Shown here piece after piece: positions 45,818 to 55,941 of a stretch of DNA of 64,000 nt. The stretch lies in the NCBI RefSeq assembly GCF_012034245.1, contig NZ_JAATEO010000005.1:62001-126000 (forward strand), given 5' to 3'. The notes beneath the pieces are model-generated. The model did not search any database and had not been told where the DNA came from. It saw only the letters and a program-made list of their open reading frames with translations. How positions within the stretch are numbered: the stretch's first letter is position 1; each line of letters opens with the position of its first letter. A program made the position numbers and the translations under genes. Source of the DNA: Micromonospora thermarum. GTDB lineage: Bacteria; Actinomycetota; Actinomycetes; Mycobacteriales; Micromonosporaceae.

Positions 45818-46522
45818 TCAGACGGCGAGGGCGCGGGCGGCCACGGTGAGGTCGGCGACCAGGCCCTCGTAGGCGACGTCCCGGTTGTCCGCCCGGAGCA
45901 CCGCGGACGGGTGGATGGTGGCCAGCAGGCGGGCCTGCGGAGCGTCGGCCACCCTGCCGGCACTGTCCACCGGCACCCGTTTGAAGTGCTCGGGGTACTG
46001 CGCGGCGTCCGGCCAGGGCAGCAGCTCCCCGCGCTGCTTCGTCACCCGGAACGCCGGGCCGAGCAGCGCCTTGGCGGCGGTGGCCCCGAGAACCACCACG
46101 ACCTCCGGGTTCAGCTTGGCGAACTCGGCGACCAGCCAGGGCCGGCAGGCGACGATGTGTACGCGGTCCGGGGTCTGGTGGATGCGCCGCTTGCCCCGTA
46201 GCTCGAACCGGAAGTGCTTGACGGCGTTCGTCAGGTAGATGTGCCCCGGGTCCAGCCCGGCGTCGTCGACCGCCTGTCGCAGCAGCCGCCCGGCCGGGCC
46301 GACGAACGGCAGCCCCTTCTGGTCCTCCATGTCACCCGGCTGCTCGCCGACGAGGACGACCCGGGCGCTTTCGTCGCCGCGGCCGAAGACGGTCTGCGAG
46401 GCGTCCTGGTAGAGCTCGCAGCCCCGGCAGTCGGCGGCGGCGGCGCGCAGGGCGTCGAGCGTGTCGGCCTTGGGCGGGATGAACAGCTGGGCACCTGGCG
46501 CGGTCTCGGTCTGCTCGGCCAT
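45818..46522 (-). CDS. udgX: Uracil-DNA glycosylase of the UdgX type
   Basis: A 234-residue relative of family 4/5 uracil-DNA glycosylases. [20 protein letters not shown] is the uracil-binding motif I, and the UdgX-specific loop GKRRIHQTP holds His115. In UdgX this histidine links covalently to the sugar of the abasic site. Cys32, Cys35 and Cys126 are likely Fe-S ligands; no fourth cysteine is seen, and His103 may take that place. UdgX seals uracil sites as a stable protein-DNA bond, probably protecting them until repair. ATG 46522 has a weak ribosome-binding site. A tiny membrane peptide gene lies upstream. Confidence 0.9.
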   Translation of the reverse strand: MAEQTETAPGAQLFIPPKADTLDALRAAAADCRGCELYQDASQTVFGRGDESARVVLVGEQPGDMEDQKGLPFVGPAGRLLRQAVDDAGLDPGHIYLTNAVKHFRFELRGKRRIHQTPDRVHIVACRPWLVAEFAKLNPEVVVVLGATAAKALLGPAFRVTKQRGELLPWPDAAQYPEHFKRVPVDSAGRVADAPQARLLATIHPSAVLRADNRDVAYEGLVADLTVAARALAV

Positions 46523-46576
46523 GCGGACTGTTATATACCCGTCCGGGAGACGATGCCGGGAACGGCGAGTTGCCCG

Positions 46577-46696
46577 TCAGTATCCGCCGCCGCCGTCCCC
46601 ACCGCCGGACGCCAACGCGATCACCACGATCACGAGCACGATCACCGCCACGATGACACCGATCCAGACGCCCCGCTTCGACCCGCCGGCTGCCAT
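46577..46696 (-). CDS. 39-residue single-pass membrane peptide
   Basis: Encodes MAAGGSKRGVWIGVIVAVIV followed by LVIVVIALASGGGDGGGGY. It has a positively charged start, one strong transmembrane helix of about 20 residues and a Gly/Asp tail. GGAGGTGA sits seven bases before the ATG, which supports translation. It lies 54 bp upstream of udgX on the same strand and may be co-transcribed. There is no known family; many actinobacteria encode similar unannotated peptides. Confidence 0.7.
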   Translation of the reverse strand: MAAGGSKRGVWIGVIVAVIVLVIVVIALASGGGDGGGGY

Positions 46697-46777
46697 GGTC
46701 ACTCACCTCCGGCGCCGCGCTTACCCGCCCGAACACCCCTCATGCCTGGCCGGAAGCGCGTGGTCCGAGCCCGCGGA

Positions 46778-48118
46778 TCAGACGGTGAAGCCCGGTGCCG
46801 CGGCAGGTCGGAGGGCATGGGCCACCACATCGGCGAGCGGCGGCAGGTCGGCCTCGTCGAGCGTGCTGACGGTGAGGCGGACAGCGGGCTCGGCGCCGAT
46901 CCGGTAGAGCACGCCGGGCGCCACCGCCCAGCCCGCGTCGCGCAGGGCGGTCACCACGCTGGTCTCGTCGGGAACCGGAACCCAGACGTTGATGCCGGTG
47001 CGCCCTCGGGCGGTCACTCCCCGAGCCGCCAACTCGGCGAGCAACCCGGCGCGGCGCCGCTCGTAGCTTCTCCCCGCCCGGTTGACCAGCACGGCCACCG
47101 ACGGCTCGGACCACAGGTCGACGACCAGTCGTTGCAGCACGGTGGACACCCAGCCGGCGCCGGCGCGCAGCCGCCCGGCGACCCGGGCCACGGTCGCCTC
47201 GTCGCCGGCCAGCACCGCCAGCCGCAGGTCCGGCCCGTACGGCTTGCTGACCGAGCGGACGAAGGCCCAGCTCGGGGTCGCCCCGGCGAGCGGGTGCAGC
47301 GGGACGCGGGCCAGCTCGGCGGCGTGGTCGTCCTCGATCAGCAGCAGGTCGGACCGACCGGCGAGCAGCGCCCGCAGCCGCCCGGCCCGCTCGGCGGAGA
47401 CGGCGGCGCCCGTCGGGTTCTGCGCGCGGCTGGTGACGACCAGCGCCCGGGCGCCGAGGGTCAGGGCGGCGGCGACGCCCGCCTCGGTGGGCCCGTCGTC
47501 GTCGACCGGCACACCGATCGGCCGCAGCCCGAGCGCGGCGACCAGGTCGAGCAGGTTGGCCCAGCCCGGGTCCTCCACCGCGACCGCGTCGCCCGGGCGC
47601 AGATGGGCGCCGAGCAGGCGCTCGATGCCGTCCAGCGCACCGCCGGTGACGGTGATCTCGGCGGCCGGCACACCGTCGGCGGCGAGCCGCTCCCGGGCCG
47701 CGTCGGCGAGCGCGGGCAGCACGGCGCTGCTCGCGTACCCGGAGGGTGGGCCCAGGTGGGTGGCGAGCGCGGCCAGGTGCGGGCCGAGCGGCGGCAGCAG
47801 CCGGGGATCGGGCTGACCGAGCCCGAGGTCGCGGACACCGGCCGGGGGTGGCGGCAGCAGGGCCGAGCGGCCACCGGCCACCGGCGGGCGGGGCCGGACG
47901 CGGGTGCCGTGCCGGCCGGCGGTGACGATCAGGCCCCGGTGGCGGAGCTCCTGGTAGGCCCGCGCGACGGTGGCCGGGCTGACCGCCAGTTCGGCGGCGA
48001 GCGCCCGGACCGCGGGCAGCGGGTCACCGGCGGCGAGGGCGCCGGAGCGGATGCCGGATTCGACGCTGGCCGAAATCGCGGCCGACGTGGCCCCGGCGAT
48101 CTGATAACGTGCTGACAC
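46778..48118 (-). CDS. MocR/GntR-aminotransferase transcription factor
   Basis: A 446-residue regulator. The N-terminal GntR winged helix (about 8-75, VSPATVARAYQELRHRGLIV) is joined through a Pro-rich linker to an aminotransferase-I fold. The fold has DPGWANLLDLV, SRAQNPTGA and the PLP-lysine segment SVSKPYGPDLRL. MocR proteins sense PLP or an amino acid-PLP adduct. It is divergent, by only 38 bp, from a PNPOx-GNAT gene and a LysE exporter, the probable targets. A minus-strand promoter GTGACA-17-TACAAT ends nine bases before the GTG, so the mRNA should be leaderless or nearly so. Confidence 0.9.
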   Translation of the reverse strand: MSARYQIAGATSAAISASVESGIRSGALAAGDPLPAVRALAAELAVSPATVARAYQELRHRGLIVTAGRHGTRVRPRPPVAGGRSALLPPPPAGVRDLGLGQPDPRLLPPLGPHLAALATHLGPPSGYASSAVLPALADAARERLAADGVPAAEITVTGGALDGIERLLGAHLRPGDAVAVEDPGWANLLDLVAALGLRPIGVPVDDDGPTEAGVAAALTLGARALVVTSRAQNPTGAAVSAERAGRLRALLAGRSDLLLIEDDHAAELARVPLHPLAGATPSWAFVRSVSKPYGPDLRLAVLAGDEATVARVAGRLRAGAGWVSTVLQRLVVDLWSEPSVAVLVNRAGRSYERRRAGLLAELAARGVTARGRTGINVWVPVPDETSVVTALRDAGWAVAPGVLYRIGAEPAVRLTVSTLDEADLPPLADVVAHALRPAAAPGFTV

Positions 48119-48156
48119 AGTCCAGAGATTGTACTAGCACAAAGGCTGGATGTCAC
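48112..48156. promoter_or_regulatory. Opposed overlapping promoters with palindromic MocR operator
   Basis: Minus strand: GTGACA (48156-48151) and TACAAT (48133-48128), spacer 17. Plus strand: CTGACA (48112-48117) and TAGCAC (48135-48140), spacer 17. TTGTACTAGCACAA (48129-48142) is a 14-bp palindrome with one mismatched pair and covers both -10 boxes. One bound regulator could switch both directions. Confidence 0.6.
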
Positions 48157-49401
48157 ATGTACGCTGCCACCCCCCGCACCACCGCCACCCGCTCGCGGGA
48201 GCGGATGAGCTACGACCCGGAGGCCGCGCACGCCGTGCTCGACGAGGCGTACGACTGCGCGCTCGGGTTCACCGTCGACGGGGAGCCGCGCGTGCTGCCG
48301 ACCCTCCACGTCCGCGTCGGAGACACGCTCTACCTGCACGGCTCGACCGGCAGCCGGCCGCTGCTCGCGGCCCGGGGCGAGGGTCTCCCGGTGTGCGTGG
48401 CGGTGACGCTGCTCGACGGGCTGGTCTACGGCCGCTCCCAGTTCCACCACAGCGCCAACTACCGGTCGGTGGTCGCGCACGGCACCGCTCACCTGGTCAC
48501 CGACGCCGGCGAGAAGGCCCGGGTGCTGGCCGCGCTGGTCGAGAAGGTGGGCCGGGGCCGCAGCACCGACAGCCGCCCGCCGACCCGGCGCGAGCTGGCC
48601 GAGACCGCCGTCCTGGCGTTGCCGCTGCGCGAGGTGTCGGTCCGGTCCCGCACCGGCGGGGTCCGCGACGAGCCGGGCGACCTCGACCTGCCGCACTGGG
48701 CCGGGGTGGTGCCGCTGCGGCTGACCGCCGGCGTTCCCGAGCCGGACGCCGGGGTGACCGCGCCGGTGCCGGCGTACCTGCGGGCGGCCCGCTCGCCCTG
48801 GCTGGAGCCGGTCGTCCTGCGTGGCGAGCACGTGGTGCTGGAGCCCCTCGACCTCGCCCACGCCGAGGAGCTGCTCGCCGCCACCGCCGACCCGGAGGTC
48901 TGGCGGCATCTCGGCGGCCGCCAGCCGGTCGACGCCGGCGAGATGGCGGCCGTCGTCCGGGCCTACCTGGCCGCGGGGCACCAGGGCAAACGGGTGCCCT
49001 GGGTGCAACGCTGCGCGGTCACGGGGGCGGTGGTCGGCAGCACGTCCTACTACGAGGTGGACCCGGAGCGACGGTCCCTCGCCATCGGACACACGTGGCT
49101 CGGGCGCCCCTGGTGGCGCACCGGCGTCAACACCGAGGCGAAACTGCTGCTGCTCACCCGCGCCTTCGAGGAGTTGGGCGCGGTCCGCGTGGTGTGGCAC
49201 ACCGACATCCGCAACGAGCGCTCGCAGCGCGCCATCGAGCGTCTGGGCGCGACACGGGAGGGTGTGCTGCGGATGCACAAGCAGCGCGCCGACGGCTCCT
49301 GGCGGGACACGGTGCAGTACGCGATGACCGTCGATCAGTGGCCAACCGCACAGGTCAGGCTGCGGGAAAGGCTTCGCCCGGCGGTCCCGGCGGCGTCATG
49401 A
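48157..49401 (+). CDS. PNPOx-like flavin-binding split-barrel fused to GNAT acetyltransferase
   Basis: A 414-residue, two-domain protein. Residues about 17-200 are a pyridoxamine-phosphate-oxidase-like split barrel (DCALGFTVDGEPRVLPTLHVRVGDTLYLHGST, SANYRSVVAHG), the kind that binds FMN or heme. Residues about 225-405 are a RimJ/RimL-like GNAT domain (LEPLDLAHAEELLAA, HTWLGRPWWRTGVNTEAKLLLL, IRNERSQRAIERLGATREG). The second domain should acetylate an amine. The control by a PLP-sensing MocR suggests a role in vitamin B6 or amino-acid handling, but this is inferred. ATG 48157 was chosen because it follows the promoter. Its stop overlaps the exporter start (ATGA). Confidence 0.82.
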   Translation: MYAATPRTTATRSRERMSYDPEAAHAVLDEAYDCALGFTVDGEPRVLPTLHVRVGDTLYLHGSTGSRPLLAARGEGLPVCVAVTLLDGLVYGRSQFHHSANYRSVVAHGTAHLVTDAGEKARVLAALVEKVGRGRSTDSRPPTRRELAETAVLALPLREVSVRSRTGGVRDEPGDLDLPHWAGVVPLRLTAGVPEPDAGVTAPVPAYLRAARSPWLEPVVLRGEHVVLEPLDLAHAEELLAATADPEVWRHLGGRQPVDAGEMAAVVRAYLAAGHQGKRVPWVQRCAVTGAVVGSTSYYEVDPERRSLAIGHTWLGRPWWRTGVNTEAKLLLLTRAFEELGAVRVVWHTDIRNERSQRAIERLGATREGVLRMHKQRADGSWRDTVQYAMTVDQWPTAQVRLRERLRPAVPAAS

Positions 49402-50066
49402 TGTCGGGCGTGCTGGGGATCACCGACATCTGGACGTACGTGCTGGGCACCGTGGCGATCGTCCTGCTGCCCGGGCCCAACTCGCTCTTCGTGCTCTCCA
49501 CCGCGGCGCGGCGAGGCGTGGGAACGGGATACCGGGCGGCGACCGGGGTCTTCGTCGGTGACGGGGTGCTGATGTTCCTCTCCGCCGCCGGGGTGGCGTC
49601 GCTGCTGAAGGCGTACCCGCCGCTCTTCCTGGTGATCAAGTACGCGGGCGCCGCCTACCTGGGCTACGTCGGGTTGAGCATGCTGCGCGGGGCCTGGCGG
49701 CGCTGGCGTACGCGCAACGACCCGGACACCCCGCGGCTCATCGACGCGGCGGACCCGGCGGAGATGCGCAGCCCGTTCCGCAAGGCGGTGGTGATCAGCC
49801 TGCTCAACCCGAAGGCGATCCTGTTCTTCGTCTCGTTCTTCATCCAGTTCGTCGACCCGGCGTACGCGTGGCCGGCGCTGTCGTTCCTGCTGCTCGGGCT
49901 GATCGCGCAGGTCACCAGCGCGCTCTACCTGACCGCGCTGATCTTCGCGGGCACGTTCCTGGCCGCCCAGTTCCGTCGCCGGCGCCGCCTCGCCGCGGGT
50001 GCGACGAGCGGGGTCGGTGCCCTCTTCCTGGGCTTCAGCGTCAAGCTCGCCACCGCCAGCGGCTGA
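49398..50066 (+). CDS. LysE/RhtB-family amino-acid exporter
   Basis: A 222-residue membrane protein with six helices: TYVLGTVAIVLLPGPNSLFVLS is the conserved LysE N-terminus with the GPN motif, and KAVVISLLNPKAILFFVSFF is the second half. It resembles LeuE/RhtB and would export leucine, threonine or similar amino acids. Its ATG overlaps the stop of the PNPOx-GNAT gene, giving a coupled operon opposite mocR. It is convergent with the second Spo0M-like gene. Confidence 0.9.
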   Translation: MMSGVLGITDIWTYVLGTVAIVLLPGPNSLFVLSTAARRGVGTGYRAATGVFVGDGVLMFLSAAGVASLLKAYPPLFLVIKYAGAAYLGYVGLSMLRGAWRRWRTRNDPDTPRLIDAADPAEMRSPFRKAVVISLLNPKAILFFVSFFIQFVDPAYAWPALSFLLLGLIAQVTSALYLTALIFAGTFLAAQFRRRRRLAAGATSGVGALFLGFSVKLATASG

Positions 50067-50174
50067 CCCCACCCGGGCGGCCACGTGCCGCCGCCACCGC
50101 GACCGGCATCGCCGGCCGTGCCGCGTCGCGTGCCGTCGCCATGGCCGACGCCGGCACCGCCGCGCCGTGCCGCG

Positions 50175-51104
50175 TCACGTGCCGTCGCCGCCCCCGCCCC
50201 CGCCGCCGATGCCGGCGCCGCCGGCCGTGCCGCCCAGGCCGAACCCGGGATGGACCGGTTCGTCGGGCGGGCGGCTGACGTGGGCCGATTCGGTGATGTT
50301 CGCCGACCAGTCGGCGTGCGACGCCGCGGCGGCGTGCCGGTTGATCGCCATCCGCAGCCACCCGTCCACCGTCGAGACCCAGTCGCGCCGCTCGGTGCCG
50401 GCGTGCCAGATCCGGAAGCGGCTGATGCTCTGGTGGGTGATCCCGGCCAGGGCGAGCCGCCGGTCGCACCAGAGGAGCACCTCCAGGCCGGCCGGGTTCG
50501 TAACGAAGATCACCTCCAGTTCGGTGATCGGCCCGGCGTACAGCGGCGCGACCCAGTAGCCCAGCCGCTGGTGCAGCGGAAGGGCCTGCTCGACGCCGGG
50601 GAGCCGGCTGTCGACCAGCCCGGCCTGACGCATCCGGAACCCGAGCGTGTCGAGGGCGGTCAGGATGTGCGCCTGGGCGGGCAGCGGGTGCACGAAGACC
50701 GGCACCATCGCGCCCTGGTCGAGTTGCGGCTCGATCGCCACCTCGGTCCGCAGACCCATCCGCATGCTGAGGATCGGCACTCCGCCGAAGATCGTCACCG
50801 GGGTTTCCCACGGCATCGGGAACTCGAACGGGATGCTCCGGGCCCGCCCGGCACGCAGCGCGAAGGCGCCGGCCACCTGCGCCTGGTGGAACTGCACGAG
50901 GCGGCGGGGCGCGTCCGGGTCCTCCGGCTCGGCGGTGGCGACCAGGCCGAGCCGGACGTGCAGCACCGGCACGTCGGTGGAGCCCGCGCTGACGAGCACC
51001 CGCCCCGGCAGGTGCAGCCCCGGGCGGGTGCTCGGGTTGGCCAGCGCGGTCCGGACGGTCAGACCCGTCCAGCCCGACTCCGGCGACACCCCCGTCAGCC
51101 GCAC
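50175..51104 (-). CDS. Second Spo0M-like protein with Gly-rich tail
   Basis: A 309-residue, divergent SpoOM-family protein. ALANPSTRPGLHLPGRV, FEFPMPWETPVTIFGG, GLRTEVAIEPQLDQG and VHPLPAQAHILTALDTLGFR match the protein at 1865-2653. It ends in a tail of over 40 residues closing in GIGGGGGGGDGT. GTG 51104 was taken as the start because GGGGGAG precedes it. The longer open frame from GTG 51230 begins inside a hairpin and adds low-complexity residues. Two paralogues in one window suggest different roles. It lies downstream of the CBS-protein pair. Confidence 0.75.
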   Translation of the reverse strand: MRLTGVSPESGWTGLTVRTALANPSTRPGLHLPGRVLVSAGSTDVPVLHVRLGLVATAEPEDPDAPRRLVQFHQAQVAGAFALRAGRARSIPFEFPMPWETPVTIFGGVPILSMRMGLRTEVAIEPQLDQGAMVPVFVHPLPAQAHILTALDTLGFRMRQAGLVDSRLPGVEQALPLHQRLGYWVAPLYAGPITELEVIFVTNPAGLEVLLWCDRRLALAGITHQSISRFRIWHAGTERRDWVSTVDGWLRMAINRHAAAASHADWSANITESAHVSRPPDEPVHPGFGLGGTAGGAGIGGGGGGGDGT

Positions 51105-51219
51105 GCCACTCCCCCGTTCCGGCGTCGACGCGCCGGGCGGACGCCCGGCACCCGCAGCCGGTAGGAGCGGCCGCGGGGCCGGCGGCGCGGACGCCGGCCG
51201 ACCCCGCTTACCCCTTGGC

Positions 51220-51258
51220 GCCTGTTTCACAAGTGTCGGCCGGCACGGTGAAACAGGC
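51220..51258. terminator. Hairpin between the CBS-protein pair and the Spo0M-like gene
   Basis: GCCTGTTTCAC (51220-51230) pairs perfectly with GTGAAACAGGC (51248-51258). The 17-base loop is itself nearly palindromic. It follows the stop of the CBS gene by nine bases on the minus strand. Confidence 0.75.
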
Positions 51259-51266
51259 CCTGCGTC

Positions 51267-52331
51267 TCACCGCAACCGTCGTCCGCGCGGCACCGGGTCG
51301 GTCTCGTCGTCGAACTCGCCGATGACCTCCTCGAGCAGGTCCTCCAGCGCGACGAAGCCGATCGGGCGGGCCGGCCCGCCGCCGTTGCGGACCAACGCCA
51401 GCTGCGACTGCCGCGCCCGCATCGCCGCCACCGCCTCCGTCACGGTGGCCGACGCCGGCAGGGTGAAGGCGGCCGTCATCAGCTCGCCGGCCGTCGCCTC
51501 CGGACGGGTCGCGGTGGCGCGCACCGCCTCGCGGACGTGCACCAGGCCGCAGACGTCCCCCACCTCGTCCAGCACGGCGAGACGCGACCGGCCGCTGTCC
51601 CGGCTGACCTGCTCGACCCGACCGGCGTCGTCGCCGCGGCGTACGGTGACCATCCGGTCGAACGGCTCCATGATCTGGGCCACCGTGGTGCCCTGCAGCT
51701 CCAGCATGCTGGTCAGCAGCTCGTGCTGCTCGGCGCCGAGGAGGCCGTGCTCGCGGGACTGCTCGAGCAGGATGCGCAGCTCGTCCGGGCCGTGCACCTG
51801 GGCGAGCTGGTCCTGCGGGTTGACCTTGACCAGCCGGAGGATGCCGTTGGCCAGGCTGTTGAGGACCGACAGCACCGGCCGGGCGATCCAGGCGAAGGCC
51901 CGGAACGGCAGCGCCAGGAGCGTCGCCGACCGCTCGGCGTCGGTGATGGCCCACGACTTCGGCGCCATCTCGCCGACCACCAGGTGCAGGAACGTCACCA
52001 CGCTGAGGGCGAAGATCAGCGCGATGGCGTGGCTGGCCGCGTCGGGCAGGCCGACGGCGTGGAGCAGTGGGCTGAGCAGGTGTTCGATCGCCGGTTCGGC
52101 GAGCGCACCGAGGCCCAGCGTGCACAGGGTGATGCCCAGCTGCGCGCCGGCGAGCATGAGCGACAGCTCCCGTACGCCATCCAGGGCTGCTTTCGCGGCA
52201 CGGCTGCCGCCGGCGGCGGCCTGCTCCAGGCGGTACCGCTTGCTCGCCACGAGGGCGAACTCGGCGGCCACGAAGAACCCGTTCAGCGCGAGCAGGACCA
52301 CCGAGGTGAAGAGTGCGACGCCGGGGCTCAC
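51267..52331 (-). CDS. CNNM-CBS (CorC/HlyC-type) membrane protein, shorter paralogue
   Basis: A 354-residue protein with an N-terminal DUF21/CNNM membrane domain of three to four helices (LNGFFVAAEFALVASKRYRLEQAA, LMLAGAQLGITLCTLGLGALAEP). A pair of CBS motifs follows (ELLTSMLELQGTTVAQIMEP). It lacks the C-terminal CorC/HlyC domain. Members transport or regulate Mg or Na ions. Its GTG overlaps the stop of the longer paralogue (GTGA), so the two are made together and may form a heteromer. Confidence 0.88.
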   Translation of the reverse strand: MSPGVALFTSVVLLALNGFFVAAEFALVASKRYRLEQAAAGGSRAAKAALDGVRELSLMLAGAQLGITLCTLGLGALAEPAIEHLLSPLLHAVGLPDAASHAIALIFALSVVTFLHLVVGEMAPKSWAITDAERSATLLALPFRAFAWIARPVLSVLNSLANGILRLVKVNPQDQLAQVHGPDELRILLEQSREHGLLGAEQHELLTSMLELQGTTVAQIMEPFDRMVTVRRGDDAGRVEQVSRDSGRSRLAVLDEVGDVCGLVHVREAVRATATRPEATAGELMTAAFTLPASATVTEAVAAMRARQSQLALVRNGGGPARPIGFVALEDLLEEVIGEFDDETDPVPRGRRLR

Positions 52332-53686
52332 GCGGTCACCTCCTGGCGGCCGCCCGGCTCCATGAGGCGGAGCCGGACCGAGTCGGCCACGTGCCGGTCG
52401 ACCGCGAGCACCTCGACCAGCGCCCGCGTGCCGACGGCGGCCTCGTCGCCGTCCACGGGCAGGGTGACCTCCAGCCGGTCGCCGACCTCGGGCACCCGGC
52501 CCAGCTCCCGCATGACCAGGCCGGAGAGGGTGTCGTACTCCGGGGCCTCGGGAAGCGAGATGCCGGTGCTGTCGGCGACCTCGTCGATGCGCCAGCGGGC
52601 GGGGACCACCCACGAGCCGTCGTCCTGCCGGGTCGGCGTCCGCTCCGGCGGGTCGTCCTCGTCGCGGATCGGGCCGACCAGTTCCTCGGCGATGTCCTCC
52701 AGCGTGATCACGCCCGCGAAGCCGCCGTACTCGTCGACCACGCAGGCGAGCTGCCGGTGCCCGGACCGGAGCCGGTCCAGCACCGTGGGCAGCGGCAGGG
52801 TCTCCGGCACCAGCAGCGGGGGTACGGCCACCGCGCTCACCGGGGTGGTGGCGCGGCGCTCCAGCGGTACGCCGAGCACGTCGGCGATGCCGATGACGCC
52901 GACGACGTCGTCCACGCCCTCCGCGCCCCGGACGGGGAACCGGGAGCGGCCGGTCTCCAGCAGTTCCACGACCCGGCTGACCGGCTCGTGCGCGCGGACG
53001 GTGTGCACGTCGACCCGGGGCACCATCGCCTCCCCGGCGGTGAGCTGCCGGAAGTCCAGCCCACGGTCGAGCAGGGTGGACATCTCGGCGGTCAGGCGCC
53101 CCTCCTCGCGCGACTCCGCGATGATCTGTTCGAGGTCCTCCGGGGTGGCGCCGCTGGGCAGCTCCTCGATGGGCTCGATGCCGATCCGGCGGAGCAGCCG
53201 GACGGCGGAGCGGTCGAAGAGCTTGATCAGCGGCCCGGCCACCTTCAGGTACATGAGGGTGGAGCGGGAGAGAGCGCGGGCGAGCGGCTCGGCGCGGGCG
53301 ATGGCGAGGTTCTTCGGGGCCAGCTCACCCAGCACCATCTGCACGATGGTGGCGATGAGCAGGGCCAGCACCACGGACAGGGGCAGGCTCACGGCGGCCG
53401 AGACCCCGGCCACGCCGAGCAGGTCGGCCAGGCCCGCACCGAGGTACGGCTCGGCGACGTAACCGACCAGCAGCGCCGTGACGGTGATCCCGAGCTGGGC
53501 GCCGGAGAGCATGAAGGAGAGCCGGCCGGTCACCTCGAGGGCCCGGGCGGCGGCCTTGTCGCCACCGTCGGCACGCTGCTTGAGCCTGCCGCGGTCCACG
53601 GCGACGTAACCGAACTCCTGAGCCACGAAGTAGCCGGTGGCTGCGGTGAGAACGATGATGAGGAGAAGACCGACGACGATCAGCAC
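52328..53686 (-). CDS. CNNM-CBS-CorC (HlyC/CorC-type) membrane protein
   Basis: A 452-residue protein with all three domains: CNNM/DUF21 (ATGYFVAQEFGYVAVDRGRLKQRA, SFMLSGAQLGITVTALLVGYVAEP), two CBS motifs (MVPRVDVHTVR, CVVDEYGGFAGVITLEDIAEELVG), and a C-terminal CorC_HlyC domain (GSWVVPARWRIDEVADSTGI). The family is linked to magnesium homeostasis. GTG 53686 begins directly with the first helix. It is the first of a coupled pair. Confidence 0.9.
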   Translation of the reverse strand: MLIVVGLLLIIVLTAATGYFVAQEFGYVAVDRGRLKQRADGGDKAAARALEVTGRLSFMLSGAQLGITVTALLVGYVAEPYLGAGLADLLGVAGVSAAVSLPLSVVLALLIATIVQMVLGELAPKNLAIARAEPLARALSRSTLMYLKVAGPLIKLFDRSAVRLLRRIGIEPIEELPSGATPEDLEQIIAESREEGRLTAEMSTLLDRGLDFRQLTAGEAMVPRVDVHTVRAHEPVSRVVELLETGRSRFPVRGAEGVDDVVGVIGIADVLGVPLERRATTPVSAVAVPPLLVPETLPLPTVLDRLRSGHRQLACVVDEYGGFAGVITLEDIAEELVGPIRDEDDPPERTPTRQDDGSWVVPARWRIDEVADSTGISLPEAPEYDTLSGLVMRELGRVPEVGDRLEVTLPVDGDEAAVGTRALVEVLAVDRHVADSVRLRLMEPGGRQEVTA

Positions 53687-53827
53687 GGGTGGCTCAGGGC
53701 TCCCGTACGGGTCGGGGTCAGGGGGTGCCGGGCGCGACCCGGCTGGCTACTGCTGCCCTCCTGGGCAGAAGAGTCGATCATGCCATCCATTTTATCGGCA
53801 ATCCGCTGTACGTTCGCTGACAGTGTG

Positions 53828-53861
53828 GGGAAGGGTCTCCACCGGCGCGGGGACCCTTCCC
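53828..53861. terminator. Hairpin after the M28 peptidase gene
   Basis: GGGAAGGGTC (53828-53837) pairs with GACCCTTCCC (53852-53861); it is nine bases past the stop on the minus strand. Confidence 0.7.
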
Positions 53862-53870
53862 GTGACACGG

Positions 53871-55457
<1,587 letters not shown>

Positions 55458-55599
55458 TCACGCCGGTGGGCGCGACCGCACCGTCCGGCCATCTATCGAT
55501 GACCATCACTGCGCAGAGTGCAGTGGGACTTCCCGGCCGGCAAGACGCAAGCCGTCGGAATCGCCACCCAGCCGCAATTGCGACGCGCTGGATCGCGGT

Positions 55600-55941
55600 T
55601 CAGTGCGGAGCCGGTCCGTCCACCTCGTCGGTCTCGAGGAGGGCCCGGTCCAGGCGGCCGGTGCGGTAGGCCGCACGGCCGATCATCTGCGCCGCCACCG
55701 GTGCGGTGGCGAGCTGGAAGAGCGCCACCAGCGCGATCATCCCCAGGTCGGACGGGGAGCGCAGGCGCAAGGCCAATCCGGCGAGGAGAAGCAGCACCCC
55801 GAGCGTCTGCGGCTTGGTGGCGGCGTGCATCCGGTCCAGCACGTCGGGGAACCGCAGCACCCCGATCCCGGCGGCCAGGCTGAGCAGTGCGCCGGCCACC
55901 AGCAGGACGGCGGCGAGCAAGTCAGCGACGGTCCCCACCAT
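55600..55941 (-). CDS. mrpG: Mrp antiporter subunit G
   Basis: A 113-residue, three-helix subunit (GIGVLRFPDVLDRMHAATKPQTLG is typical). It is the last gene of the operon that assembles the multi-subunit Na+/H+ antiporter. The start overlaps the mrpF stop. Confidence 0.92.
   Translation of the reverse strand: MVGTVADLLAAVLLVAGALLSLAAGIGVLRFPDVLDRMHAATKPQTLGVLLLLAGLALRLRSPSDLGMIALVALFQLATAPVAAQMIGRAAYRTGRLDRALLETDEVDGPAPH

Noticed and set aside
51105..51230. 42-residue N-terminal extension of the second Spo0M-like protein
   Set aside because: Its GTG lies inside a terminator-like hairpin and the residues are low-complexity, while GTG 51104 has a good ribosome-binding site.
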